Positions 11,776-22,005 of a stretch of DNA of 64,000 nucleotides are shown here, piece by piece. Positions within the stretch are counted from its first letter, which is position 1. The number at the start of each line of letters is the position of its first letter. Source of the DNA: Schizochytrium sp. TIO01 (taxonomy: Eukaryota > Sar > Bigyra > Thraustochytrida > Thraustochytriidae); NCBI GenBank assembly GCA_004764695.1, contig SMSO01000025.1, forward strand, positions 3,679,102-3,743,101, read 5' to 3'. The notes under the pieces are model-generated. The model was not told where the DNA came from. It did no database searches and saw only the letters and a program-made list of their open reading frames with translations. A program made the translations under genes and the position numbers.

Positions 11776-13006
11776 GCTAAACCTAAAGTATTGGCTTTTC
11801 TCAAGGTATTCTTTGAATGGATAGAGAACATGAAGCAATCTGTCCCCAGACAAAAGAATCTCTTGCACTTATGGATTTATCACAGAGATTCCCCGAAGCC
11901 TCTGATTCGTAATCAAGAGTTGTATGTTATATTTGATTAATTGCATTTATAGAGAAGAGATGCACACTTCATGTTGCGTCATTGTTTCTTACTCACTAAA
12001 CATGTACGCGTTGCGTTAAATGCAAAACATTGCAAGGCCCTGAAATGAAGGTATATTTTTCAAAGACTAAACTTATGTTTGTATTCTGTTGTTTTTAAAG
12101 AAATACTTGCTCCGACATGTGAGAGAAGGTGTACGTAGTATTTATATGTCACACTTGAGTAGGTACCTAATAGGGTGCTATGCAAGACATAGGAGAAAGG
12201 GGTGGATTGAAACTGGCTCAATAACGAAAGTACAAAACACCCAATTGTAGGAGAGTATCTTCGTTTCCATAAAAAGAAACGAGAAACAAAAGGAAAGAGA
12301 AGTAAGTGAATTGAAGCAAATGAAAGAAAGAAGTTGCACATTATCCAATTGGAAAAACACCAAAACTAGAAATCTAACGAAAAAAGCATGTGATAGTGTT
12401 GACTGACGATACAAAAAAGAAATTCTAACAACCCTACCCTGTGAAGAAATGTGAAGAAAACGCATAAAACCCTAGTGGTTTAATCGTTTGATGCCACACG
12501 CAGCAAGCAAATGTTACCTCGCAAGAAGCAAAGAATGTGAAGCAATAAAACAAGTCTGTACTGTTGCATAGTTTAAATTTGAACTGACATGACAAGAGAT
12601 GGTTCTGCGAGGGTGAATGAAGAGGTGATCAGTCTTCATCATTCACCAGCACAGAGCCACCCATCGTTGAGGCAAAAAAGCATGTAGCGCGAGAACACGT
12701 TTCTCAAAGAAAACTTCGGGAACTTGTTCTGTGCGTCACCGTGGTTAGTTTACCATTTCGGGCGCGTTTCTTGCGTATTAAAATGGGGGCCGTATTGAAT
12801 GAGATACCCTGTTAAAAAGCGCTTCTCACCAGAAACTAAAGACTCCGGACCCTTTATAAAATAAAGGGTCTGAGAGAATTTCGGTTTACGTGAATTATCC
12901 ACGCTTGGTAAAAAAGCACTAGCAACAGTGGTGGTAGCTGAAAAGTAAAAGTAAATATTGTAGTAGTAGGTACACGACGCATTAATGAAGGCCGATGGGT
13001 ACAAGC
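11776..13006. other. Intergenic stretch between convergent genes
   Basis: AT-rich sequence between the stop of the plus-strand gene at 11775 and the stop of the minus-strand aminotransferase at 13007. It must contain both 3' UTRs. Only short, unconvincing open frames are present and no structured element stands out. Confidence 0.6.
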
Positions 13007-14188
13007 TTACTTGAGCGCCTCGAGGACCTTGTTGAGCTTCTCCTCGAAGATCTTGGCAGTCCGCTCGGGATCACGGAGCTTATCAATACCGAAGAGGCCA
13101 ATACGGAACGTTTTAAGGCCCTCAGGTTCATCACACATGAAGGGGACACCACCAGCAATCTGCACGCCCTGCTCCTTGAACTTGGCGACCATGGCATCAG
13201 ACTCAGAGTAGTTTACAATAACAGTGGGTGCCTCGAATCCCTCAGCAGCAGCCGAAGGGAGGCCGTTCTTCTTCATGATCTCACGAACAAGGCCACCGAG
13301 CTTACGGGCGTTAGCCGTGGCAGTCTCAAAACCAAGGGTGTCACGAAGCTCGAGCATGACCTTGTGGAAGCCGGCAATGGAGTCAGTCGGCATGGTGCAG
13401 TAGTACATGAAGCTACCAGCCTCGTACTTGTCCATGCACGTGAGCCACTTGTTAAGGCTGACACAGAAACTGGTGCTCTGAGTGGACTCGGCGACCTGAC
13501 GAGCCTTATCGTTCATGCACACGATACCACAGCAGGCAGGGCCAGACCAACCCTTCTGGGGAGCAGTGACGAGAACATCCACACCGAGGTCCTCCATGTT
13601 GGCCCAAAGGGTGCCAGCAGCGATAGCATCAAGGACGAAGAGACCTCCAACCTCGTGAACAGCGGCAGTGACCTTCTTGATGTACTCATCGTTAAGAAGA
13701 ATACCGGTAGAGGTCTCAACGTGAGGTGCGAAGACAACAGCGGGCTTCTCGGCCTTGATCTTCTCGACAACCTCGTCAACAGGGGTAGGGGCCATCGGGG
13801 GCTGCATGGTGGAGTTCTGCACGCGAGCCTTGAGGACTGTCTCAGACTGAGGGATCTTGCAGACATTGAAGATGTCGCTCCAGCGGAAGCTGAAGAAACC
13901 TTGACGAAGGACCATGACGTTCTTGTCAGTGGCGAACTGACGGGCCACAGATTCCATGGCGTAGCTGCCGGAGCCAGGAATGATGGCGGTGTGCTGGCAG
14001 TGGTAGACCTCCTTAAGAGTAGCGGAAATTTCGCGCATCATCTTCTGGAAAGGCTCGCTCATCTGGTTGATGGCGCGGTCGGTGTACACGACGGAGAACT
14101 CCATCAGGTCGCCGCGGTTGTCCTGCAGAAAAGGACAGGCCTGCTTGGTGTCAACGACATTAGTCGAGGAAGAGTTGGTGGTGCCCAT
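13007..14188 (-). CDS. Class V aminotransferase, alanine-glyoxylate/serine-pyruvate type
   Basis: A PLP-dependent enzyme of 393 residues, normal for the family. The substrate is inferred from similarity: transfer of an amino group from alanine or serine to glyoxylate or pyruvate. The PLP-phosphate-binding IIPGSGSYAMES lies near residue 70. The acidic residue that contacts the pyridine nitrogen is in FVLDAIAAG. The Schiff-base lysine is Lys212 in TAPQKGWSGP. The C-terminal domain is complete (GIQIAGG-type strand, then FRIGLFG). The C-terminus EALK is not a peroxisomal PTS1, and no clear mitochondrial presequence is visible, so a cytosolic location is the default guess. GC-ending codons suggest strong expression. 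Other class V members (phosphonate or cysteine-acting) are less likely but not excluded. Confidence 0.85.
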   Translation of the reverse strand: MGTTNSSSTNVVDTKQACPFLQDNRGDLMEFSVVYTDRAINQMSEPFQKMMREISATLKEVYHCQHTAIIPGSGSYAMESVARQFATDKNVMVLRQGFFSFRWSDIFNVCKIPQSETVLKARVQNSTMQPPMAPTPVDEVVEKIKAEKPAVVFAPHVETSTGILLNDEYIKKVTAAVHEVGGLFVLDAIAAGTLWANMEDLGVDVLVTAPQKGWSGPACCGIVCMNDKARQVAESTQSTSFCVSLNKWLTCMDKYEAGSFMYYCTMPTDSIAGFHKVMLELRDTLGFETATANARKLGGLVREIMKKNGLPSAAAEGFEAPTVIVNYSESDAMVAKFKEQGVQIAGGVPFMCDEPEGLKTFRIGLFGIDKLRDPERTAKIFEEKLNKVLEALK

Positions 14189-16753
14189 GGTGCTAGCTAG
14201 TTCCTTTTCTTCGTCTCTGCAAAGTATCTTTGGCTGTATTGTTTCTCAACCGACTCTGGATACCCTCGTGATGAGCGAAGCTGCCACTCAAGACTCTTCG
14301 TACTACACCGTCTCTTGGTGTTTGTTGCAGCGCGAAGCCGAGGAAGAGTTTGGGGTTTGCTTTGGTTCTCCTCTCCAGCAGCTATACGCACTAGATAGCT
14401 AGCTACTAAGTATCCTTCTTTCTCCTTCTCAGCGTTTTCCAGGATCTTGCCTTTCGGTGGGATTCGCCCAGCCACATCCCCACCGGACCCGGAATCATTT
14501 CGCTACTCAACACATTGCCTTCAGGGCAGTCCTGTAATATTGGCTCACTAACCCTCCTCAAAGGCAGGAAGGAGGGTAATCTGCTACCGACTTTCTGATA
14601 AAGGCCGAGGATCTCAGTTGCTTTTTATCCGGCACGTCCTTCCCTTCGCTCTCTCGTTCACCCGCTTGAGTTTGCGGCGTCCACGCCGCATTCCAACTTG
14701 CTTGTGGTGCCTGTGTATGCTACTACCATCCTCAATGACTCCGCACGGAATGCATCATGAAGATGTAGGCACCTAGCTAGCTATCAGTAGAAGAACCCCA
14801 GGAGCGCTATCGCATTACATCCTCATACTAGCAAGATGTTTATGGACACATGAATATAACTTCGAGTCCCTTGACGTACATGCATACCTTCACGCACAGC
14901 GGTAGTCCATCTAGATTGTAGGCACGCAGGTACTACACAGGCATCGTAAACCTGCCAAGGTACTACGTTCATGCCAATGCGGGCTTTGACGTTTTCACTG
15001 GGTCGAGTGATGTTTCTGCTGCTCCGCTCCCCATTGCTAAGCAGGCCTTAGCCGCGCCCTACGCGATTCGCAGTTGCTGATTTATGACAAACGTATCACC
15101 GACGTCGATTCGTTGTAAGTTTGCTCGCTCGTCTCGGCCAAGACATAAATGCCCAAATTCCATAAATACACAAACACACAACAACAACAACAACAACAAC
15201 AAGTGCATGAGAAAATCTATCCATCAATCAATCCATCACACTACCTGCGTTCGATCCGCACTCCTGCTCCAAGCCCGGCTCGGTGGAGGTGGGATCATCT
15301 CTCATTCAAGATCATTCATTCAGGATCATTCATTCGATCATTCATTCACGATCATTCAATCAATCAATCGATCATTCATCGATCATTCATCGATCATTCA
15401 ATTGGTCATTATGATCTCTCTCATGAGACGCAGCGCAGACTCCAGAGTCCTTAAAGGCGGCGAAGGAAGAGACCAAACGAAACGAGGTCGGTTTCGCGGC
15501 CTTCGCAGAGGAGGAGGAGGAGGAGGAGGTGCAGCCGGAGCTGATCTGGATGGGGTGTAGAAGACAGAAAGTAATTCGCGCAAAGGCTCCTGAAATCATT
15601 GCAACGAAGTGGGATGAATGTCCAGCAAGGCATGAGAAGAAGCGAGAAACGAGAGGTCATCGAAGTGAGTGAGTGAGTGAGTGAGTGAGTGAGTGAGTGA
15701 GCGAGTGATTGATTGACTGAGCCATTGAGTGAATTAGGGGCCGAGAGAGGACATAGAATCGAAGACCGCTAGCTAGCTAACAAGTACTCTTACTGGCTGG
15801 CTAGCTAGCTGCTAGCTGGTTGAGCTAGCTAGCCGTCTGCAGGTTTCCACAGTCCTATCATTTCGTTGCTGGCGTATCCGTGGATTTGCGAATTAGCTTA
15901 TTTGCGAATTAGCTCATTTGCGAATTTGCCGAGTCGTTTGCTCGGTTGGTATATATCTGTCTACCTGCCTGGGTGTTGATCGATTGATTGTTTGGATTTG
16001 CAGGGGCACCGAGGCACCCAGCCAGGCATTTAAAGAGACAGGGCTTTGGAGGATAAACGAAGGAACTCTGACTGAAAGATGATGCAAGCAGAGAAGCAGG
16101 CCTAGGGGCATCCTATTGATTACGGTAGCAGTGGTAGCACCCGAGGAAGTTTGGGTGGTGAATTCGCGATTCGTCGAGTGGTTGATATTACACAAAGGTA
16201 GAAATAACACCACTCGGAGGTATTGGAGCAAGTCGCGGACACGACAGAGCTGCAGAATATGCTGAATTTGGGAGTGCACGTGTGTAAGCTGTGGAAGTCT
16301 GCGCAACCTAAAGATCTTCATCGAATCGCTCGTGTCTTTTTATTGCTGCCGCCACAAGAGCTAATAGGAGAGTCATAGGCAGATAAGATCACTTACCGTG
16401 CTCCTACCATTAACCTTTCATCAGACAGCAACTCCAGGGGTAATGGGTTCTGCACTCAGCGCGGAACATGGTGTGTACCGAGATTGTTTGCTTGCTAGTA
16501 ATAGTAGGAGGTAGTGGGTAGCACTATGGTGATGAAGAGAAGGGAAGAGAAGAGATACCTCAGATAGGTTTTAAAAATATCTATATAAAAGCTGGTAGAA
16601 ACCACAGTGAATGAATGTTATTGTAGGCTGTGTCATGTAGAGTTTAACGATGAACTGTGATCTGTGCATGGGATTTGGAGAAGCCTTGCAAGAATAAACA
16701 TTCAGATAACAGTTGAAGAATTGAAGACTGTTTACTATCAAGGTGGAGTCGTC
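14189..16753. other. Intergenic stretch rich in tetranucleotide repeats
   Basis: No supportable gene. It holds an ACA trinucleotide run (about 15178-15202), ATTC/GATC-type runs (15300-15410), a GAG/GGA stretch (15510-15530), a GTGA array (15664-15701), clustered CTAG palindromes (15768-15834) and a short tandem repeat of GCGAATTAGCT-like units (15886-15925). Open frames across these are repeat translations. Sequence near 14189-14450 is probably the promoter and leader of the aminotransferase. Confidence 0.6.
15664..15701. repeat. GTGA tetranucleotide microsatellite
   Basis: About nine GTGA (=TGAG) units in a row with one variant near the 3' end, in non-coding sequence. Confidence 0.9.
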
Positions 16754-17686
16754 ATGGAGCCAGAAGAGGAGGCTGCCGCGAGCAGACGCTTGCCAGGGCG
16801 TAGCGGGTACTTGCTGCTACGAAGCGAGGCTTTCAAGCGTGATGGAACTTTGGTGATCAAGCTGCAACGAGTGTTTTGTGTTGTGAATGAAGATGAATTT
16901 TGGTGCGTTAAAGCGGAGGTGCTCGAGAAGGAGTTGACTGGAGGTACGCTTGAAGACAGAGCGCGCCAGCTCACTCCGTTGATTAGAATCCGTCTCGCAG
17001 AATGTCTGGCTGTAGAAATGACACCATACACAATCGAAGAAAGCATCGAAAAGATGCGTCTTCGAAAAAAGAATGATAAGCCATTGGCCTTTCGATTGAT
17101 TCGCTTCTGCCGCTATTCTCAACCAGCTAGAAAGGTTCCAAAAACAAACTCTACCATCACTCAAGGTATCAAGTTTCCGGTTCCTGCTCGAACTGTGCAA
17201 CCTGGGGAGGATGTGCTTGAGTTTGGAGCCGAAGCGTCTGGCAGTGTACGTGGATGGATTTCATACTTACAGAAGGCCACGTGGGCTTGTGGCGTAACAC
17301 TTCCACTCGAAGAGTTTCCACCACAGAAACCACATGCACTCCGAATCCTCCTCATGCCCGGTCTCGCATTTCCCTCCAGAGAAACAGCATTGGTCATCCA
17401 TGTGGATTTATACCAGCACTCTGCCCAAGATATCGCAAACTATATGCAAGAAACGTTAGGCGTTGCACCCGGCCAACTCCGCTTTGTTGTACAAGCCTCT
17501 GACAAAAAACCAAGAGCAGAATTAGGAAGAGCACACTTGAACACGACTTTGGAACACTGGTTGCAAGGACGCGAGGTTAGTGGAATCCCAGGTAACGTAA
17601 TCGAGGTTTGGAGTGCCTCTAAGGCACTTTCTACTTCAGCTGGGTATACTGCTGTTACAGAAATTGTGCGTAAAATAAGCTATTAG
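16754..17686 (+). CDS. Putative PH-like domain protein
   Basis: A 310-residue protein. ATG 16754 is the first in-frame ATG; upstream open sequence lacks one. The segment from SGYLLLRSEAFKRDGTLVIKL (about 16-36) through RVFCVVNEDEFWCVKAEVL resembles the first strands of a pleckstrin-homology fold. VLEFGAEASGSVRGWISYLQKATW (about 156-179) resembles its closing strand and C-terminal helix with the usual Trp, with long insertions between. The C-terminal ~110 residues (LRILLMPGLAFP, VIHVDLYQHSAQDIANYMQETLG, RFVVQASDK) look like a small alpha/beta unit, perhaps ubiquitin-like. No catalytic motif or membrane segment is seen. The PH assignment rests on pattern only. Confidence 0.5.
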   Translation: MEPEEEAAASRRLPGRSGYLLLRSEAFKRDGTLVIKLQRVFCVVNEDEFWCVKAEVLEKELTGGTLEDRARQLTPLIRIRLAECLAVEMTPYTIEESIEKMRLRKKNDKPLAFRLIRFCRYSQPARKVPKTNSTITQGIKFPVPARTVQPGEDVLEFGAEASGSVRGWISYLQKATWACGVTLPLEEFPPQKPHALRILLMPGLAFPSRETALVIHVDLYQHSAQDIANYMQETLGVAPGQLRFVVQASDKKPRAELGRAHLNTTLEHWLQGREVSGIPGNVIEVWSASKALSTSAGYTAVTEIVRKISY

Positions 17687-18146
17687 CTTAGTAGAAGTAT
17701 ACTGGGATGACTTCAACAATAATATGGGACAATTTATAGTGACCTCCTACACCCTAGTGCCCACATATATTCAGCCACGAAAATTATTTCTGCGCTAGCT
17801 CAGGCGTACAAGGGAGAATTAGTTTCCAATCGTACGTTGATAGTTAAGAAGCATTTCAAGCTGCAAAATGTCGTTAGAAAAGAACTTTCGTTAGACTTTC
17901 CTTAGCTCAGGAAAAAATTTCAACAATGATTTGAGTGTGAATAATTGGAAACAACCATTCTGTATCCCCCCACTCTATGTGTAATAGTCATAATTTAAAT
18001 AATTTCGCTCAAAGCTTTACCTGGCCTTAAATTATACGAGTTGGTGATAATATGGAATGACGAGACGATGACAGGTGTTAAAAACTCATCACTGGTGTAT
18101 CGATTTTGAAACAATTTGCTTTGGTACCTACATCCAGTCCTACCGT

Positions 18147-19550
18147 ATGCCAAATTTTGAGCGTCTAGCTGCCTCTGGAGTTGACTTTCGAGATGGACAT
18201 TCGCATTCAAGTGTGTGCTCCCCGTCCCGTTTTTCAATCATGACAGGTGAGCATTGGTATCGTTATCGTAGTGATCGTGGCGTTTTGAACAGCAATTCTG
18301 CCCCTGCGCTCCGTGATGCTCCAAGTAATAGCAATGGAACAGTTACAACTATTGCTTCTCTGCTTCAGTCAATCGGCTATGGTACCTACTTTCTGGGCAA
18401 GTGGCACTTGGGACTTGAATTGCCAGTGAACTCTGCAGGAAAACGAGACTGGTCACTCCCTGTAAAAGGTGGACCCCTTGAATTTGGTTTTGACCACTGC
18501 CTAGCATTCTATGCCTTCAATGGGCTTATGACCTATTTGGAAGATGATTATTATCCTGAACCCCCGGACCATTACACCAAGCGTGATTCAAATACGTTTG
18601 GTATTCAAGATACCCCTAGTCAAAAGAAGTATGGTTGGGCCCGTTGCACGAGCACTTCTTCTACCTGTGAGGCAGTGGGCGCCTTCAAATCATCCAGTAA
18701 TAATGGTTATAGTCGAAGCATTGGTCCAAGTTTTGATCACCGTTTCATGCTGCAAGATCTCACGAAGCGGGCCATTTCTTACATTGACACGCACATGGAA
18801 TCAGCTCCAGATCAACCTTTTCTTGTGCATATGGCTTGGACAACCCCGCATCTGCCTCATTACCACCACCCTGACTTTGATGACAATGACTTTGGAGCCT
18901 ACGTTTCAGTGATGGAAGAGCTTGACTACCGGCTTGGTGAGATTCTAGACACTCTTGACCGTTGGAATATCACCGAAGACACATTTATAGTTGCAACAAG
19001 TGACAATGGTCCTGAAACTAAGAGTTCTTACACCAAACACAATTTGCTCCCTGCGGCTGGTCTTCGTGCTGGTAAACGGTCCCTTTATGAAGGTGGCCAT
19101 CGTGTTCCTTTCATTGTTTCGTGGCCTCGGGTAATGCCCGCTGGTCTGAACATCACTGATGTTTATGTTGGTCAGGTTGACCTACTTTCAACAATTGCTG
19201 AAATGACAGGTGCGACCATTCCCGATGGTTCTGCCCGTGACAGTTTTAGTTCCTGGCGGGCTATTTGTGATGCCTCAAACGTGATACAGTCTGACATTCG
19301 CTCCAACCAACCGATGGTAAACGAACAACCTAGTGGAAGTGATGGTGGGGGTCTTGGTCGATCATTGCGTTGCGGAGACCTGAAATTGATTCCAACCTCG
19401 AGTAGTAAGTGGGAACTTTACAACATTTCTGCAGATCCTTACGAGCAAAACAATATTGCTAGTTCCCACTCTAGTATTGTATCAACGTATAAGACAGTTC
19501 TCAAGGAAATTATCAACAATGGATTTAGTGATAGCACTGCTATATGCTAA
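18147..19550 (+). CDS. Sulfatase, N-terminally incomplete
   Basis: Sulfatase-family hydrolase. The formylglycine signature CSPSRFSIMTG is present (Cys24 counting from ATG 18147), as are GKWHLG, the HMAWTTPHLPH segment, the metal-site SDNGPE and the GKRSLYEGGHRVPF region. The body matches arylsulfatases. The start is abnormal. The conserved N-terminal strand carrying the two metal-binding aspartates, and any signal peptide, should precede MPNFERLAASG, but the upstream sequence does not encode them. No in-frame ATG lies upstream; a CAG acceptor-like site sits just before (18135-18137), so a lost or distant 5' exon is possible. Without those aspartates the product would be inactive. It converges on the nuclease-kinase gene, with 33 bases between the stop codons. 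Confidence 0.75.
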   Translation: MPNFERLAASGVDFRDGHSHSSVCSPSRFSIMTGEHWYRYRSDRGVLNSNSAPALRDAPSNSNGTVTTIASLLQSIGYGTYFLGKWHLGLELPVNSAGKRDWSLPVKGGPLEFGFDHCLAFYAFNGLMTYLEDDYYPEPPDHYTKRDSNTFGIQDTPSQKKYGWARCTSTSSTCEAVGAFKSSSNNGYSRSIGPSFDHRFMLQDLTKRAISYIDTHMESAPDQPFLVHMAWTTPHLPHYHHPDFDDNDFGAYVSVMEELDYRLGEILDTLDRWNITEDTFIVATSDNGPETKSSYTKHNLLPAAGLRAGKRSLYEGGHRVPFIVSWPRVMPAGLNITDVYVGQVDLLSTIAEMTGATIPDGSARDSFSSWRAICDASNVIQSDIRSNQPMVNEQPSGSDGGGLGRSLRCGDLKLIPTSSSKWELYNISADPYEQNNIASSHSSIVSTYKTVLKEIINNGFSDSTAIC

Positions 19551-19583
19551 TACTTACCATCTGATTGTTCAACTCTCCGTTAC

Positions 19584-21389
19584 TTATGCATTAGATTGGG
19601 TTGAGCCCATCATTTCAAAAACCTCTATAAGGGTTGCTAACTCTCTTTCCTTTTCAACTTCAGCCAAAGAAGCAGTACCTGGCATCTTCTTTGCTTCGCC
19701 AAAATCAATGAAGTGAACCATGCCTGCATCTGCATCAAAAGCAATATTTCGGTCTGCAATGTCTCCATGTAAAACGCCAGCTGCATGGATAAGTTGAAGC
19801 GACTCCACAGCCCGATCTATAATCCACGGATGCCTATCAAGCATGAGACTAGTTGGATGTATACCCGAACTCGTCGTAGCGATCATTGGTCGTTGATGAA
19901 AGTGCCCGCCATAAACAAGAAAAGGGACTGCAATTCCTTGGAGAGCACGCAAAGGACCATTATAAAAGTCAATCTCCTTCAGGAAATGCTGCAACTGACG
20001 ATTGATTTCGTCAACATCGTGAGAGGTGTGAATAACAAAAGTTTTGACGTACACATCACGCACACCACCAATTGCGTTTGTGGTAATACGTGCAGTGTCT
20101 GCCAAATTTCCTGCACGTACAAATTGGAATGTAGATTTCCATGGTAGTGGCATACTAAAATGATTCTCATCAAGGGGAAGCAGATCTAAAAATCTTCTGC
20201 GTTTAATCTCGAGATCCTTAGGGAATTCCAGTGACGCATGCCTATGGTAATCCCTAATTTTCTCAAAAAATTCTCTTGCGGCCTGACCTGCTGATGCATT
20301 GACTTTGTCATCGCTATCTAGATTGTCACCGTAAGTTTCTGCACAGTGGATGAAAAAATTAGCTTCGTCACCATCTAATGATGGAAAATACTCAATGGCA
20401 TCCTCGACGAGTCCATGTTTTAGACAGAACAAGAGTGCAAACAATGCCCGATTAGTTGTAATTGTTTCATCATCTGGACGAGACTCGCCCCTTGCGAAAC
20501 CACTTATTGGTGGAGTAATAAAAAGAGTGCCTTTGTTGTCTCGCTTAAGTAAGTAAGTAAATTCGTGGGTTGTATAAACCCCAAATCTGAGGCCGCGCGT
20601 TACCATGTAGCTGAAGAGTTGTTGAAGTCCAGCAAGAGCAGGTGCTTTTAAATCATTTCGATTCGACATGGAGGCAGTTGCGGCACGGGAAGACAGATCC
20701 GGTGACTGGAAGATCGTTACAACGTCGAGAGGCTTCTTGGCTTCAATAACCAAATAAGCGATTTCCCCAAAAAAAATTGTAACGTCGCTGCGAGACCCGA
20801 CTCCGTTTGTTCGCTCAACATCATCATTAATATTAGACATGTCAATTTCAGTAACTTCTTCACAAATGCTCTCAATGGGTGTGCAGCAGAACTTGTCGAA
20901 GTTCCTTCGGATGGTAGGTTCTTTGGATTGAATATTCAGAGACCGTGGCATTTTAAAGTTACTCCGACCAACTAGAAGAGATTCGTCATCGAGGGAGGTA
21001 ACCCCCGTACTGATCACCTTATTAAAGATCTCTTCTCGAAAGGCTGCAAAAGGCCATTCACAAAGTTCGAGAAACGGAAGAGCCCAAGGCGATATTGCTG
21101 TACCCGGACGAGTTGCAGTGTGCGAGTCAACAGGTGAGCTCGTCAGATCATTAATTAGACGCATCCCCAGTCCTGTCCAAAGATACACGGCACGTCCATA
21201 ATTTCGCTGATCTATGCTCATGTAACGACGATATGTGTTCAACTCCTCCAAATTCTCATTGGAGAAAGTATAAAAGGCCTTGAGGGGTATTTCTCGAAAT
21301 CGGTTCCCCAGTTCATTTAGCGGGGTATTCGCCAGTTCGGCTAGAAGAGCTTCAGCATCGACCAAACCAGCGCCAAGTGGCTGAGCCAT
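19584..21389 (-). CDS. PD-(D/E)XK nuclease fused to a protein kinase-like domain (Crinkler/FunK1 style)
   Basis: A 601-residue intronless protein. The middle part holds a restriction-endonuclease-fold signature: SDVTIFFGEIAYLVIEAKKP (about 199-218) supplies the metal-binding Asp and the E-x-K core. It is followed by ALAGLQQLFSYMVTRGLRFGVYTTHEFTYLL, typical of the fold in this family. The C-terminal ~200 residues are kinase-like: VYVKTF supplies the ATP lysine, FLKEIDFY the alpha-C glutamate, VLHGDIADRNIAF replaces the HRD loop with HGD and keeps the Asn, and FIDFGEA is the DFG motif. Nuclease-kinase fusions of this kind are known among Crinkler-type effectors and fungal FunK1-like kinases. 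The N-terminal ~130 residues are unrecognised and no secretion signal is evident. Effector, intragenomic-conflict or mobile-element roles are inference. Confidence 0.75.
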   Translation of the reverse strand: MAQPLGAGLVDAEALLAELANTPLNELGNRFREIPLKAFYTFSNENLEELNTYRRYMSIDQRNYGRAVYLWTGLGMRLINDLTSSPVDSHTATRPGTAISPWALPFLELCEWPFAAFREEIFNKVISTGVTSLDDESLLVGRSNFKMPRSLNIQSKEPTIRRNFDKFCCTPIESICEEVTEIDMSNINDDVERTNGVGSRSDVTIFFGEIAYLVIEAKKPLDVVTIFQSPDLSSRAATASMSNRNDLKAPALAGLQQLFSYMVTRGLRFGVYTTHEFTYLLKRDNKGTLFITPPISGFARGESRPDDETITTNRALFALLFCLKHGLVEDAIEYFPSLDGDEANFFIHCAETYGDNLDSDDKVNASAGQAAREFFEKIRDYHRHASLEFPKDLEIKRRRFLDLLPLDENHFSMPLPWKSTFQFVRAGNLADTARITTNAIGGVRDVYVKTFVIHTSHDVDEINRQLQHFLKEIDFYNGPLRALQGIAVPFLVYGGHFHQRPMIATTSSGIHPTSLMLDRHPWIIDRAVESLQLIHAAGVLHGDIADRNIAFDADAGMVHFIDFGEAKKMPGTASLAEVEKERELATLIEVFEMMGSTQSNA

Positions 21390-22005
21390 GGCACGTTTGG
21401 GCTAGCTTTCACTCCAAAGGGGACAGGGATGTCGCTAGTGCCTTGTTGCCTTCCGAGTGATGGCTTGCTAGCTTGCCTTGCAACTGGTTTGCGACTGATG
21501 ACTTGCCAGCTAGTTTGTGTTTGCCCAACCTTGTTGTTGCATCGTGAACAATGAAAATTTTTGAATTTTTATTATTTTAACACTATAACAAGTTGACTAT
21601 AATAAACTATAGCAATACATGAAAATGATTTCTTACTCTCACATACGCCTATTTACACATTTCAATAAGGTATCACTCACTCACTCACTTATTTACACAC
21701 CTACAGTAGTGTTGATTTAATCAGAAATTATATCATTTTTGAAAAAATAAATCTAATATTGGTCGAAAAGAAAATCAAATAAGAGAGTGCATCCACTCCT
21801 TCTCTCAGTCACTCATTCCTTCACTCACTCACTCACTTTCTCTCTCACTCACTTCCTCACTCACTAACTCACCTACTTACAATGGTTTTTGAATAAGTAT
21901 TAAGTAACTATTACTATTTAAAATCTTGAAGAATCTAAAACTTCAAACCCCGAATTCCAAACTCATTCTACAAAGGACTGTAGGCATTAGCTCAAGAAGG
22001 GAGCC
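21390..22005. other. Divergent intergenic region, AT-rich with CACT runs
   Basis: This separates the start codons of the minus-strand nuclease-kinase gene and the plus-strand GTPase gene, so any shared promoter lies here. It is AT-rich, with CACT tetranucleotide runs near 21673-21690 and 21815-21875. No gene is supportable. Confidence 0.6.

Noticed and set aside
12995-14200. 401-residue plus-strand frame over the aminotransferase
   Set aside because: Antisense shadow of the well-supported minus-strand class V aminotransferase.
16664-16753. Upstream extension of the PH-like gene
   Set aside because: It begins at GTG and has no ATG. The first in-frame ATG at 16754 is the simpler start.
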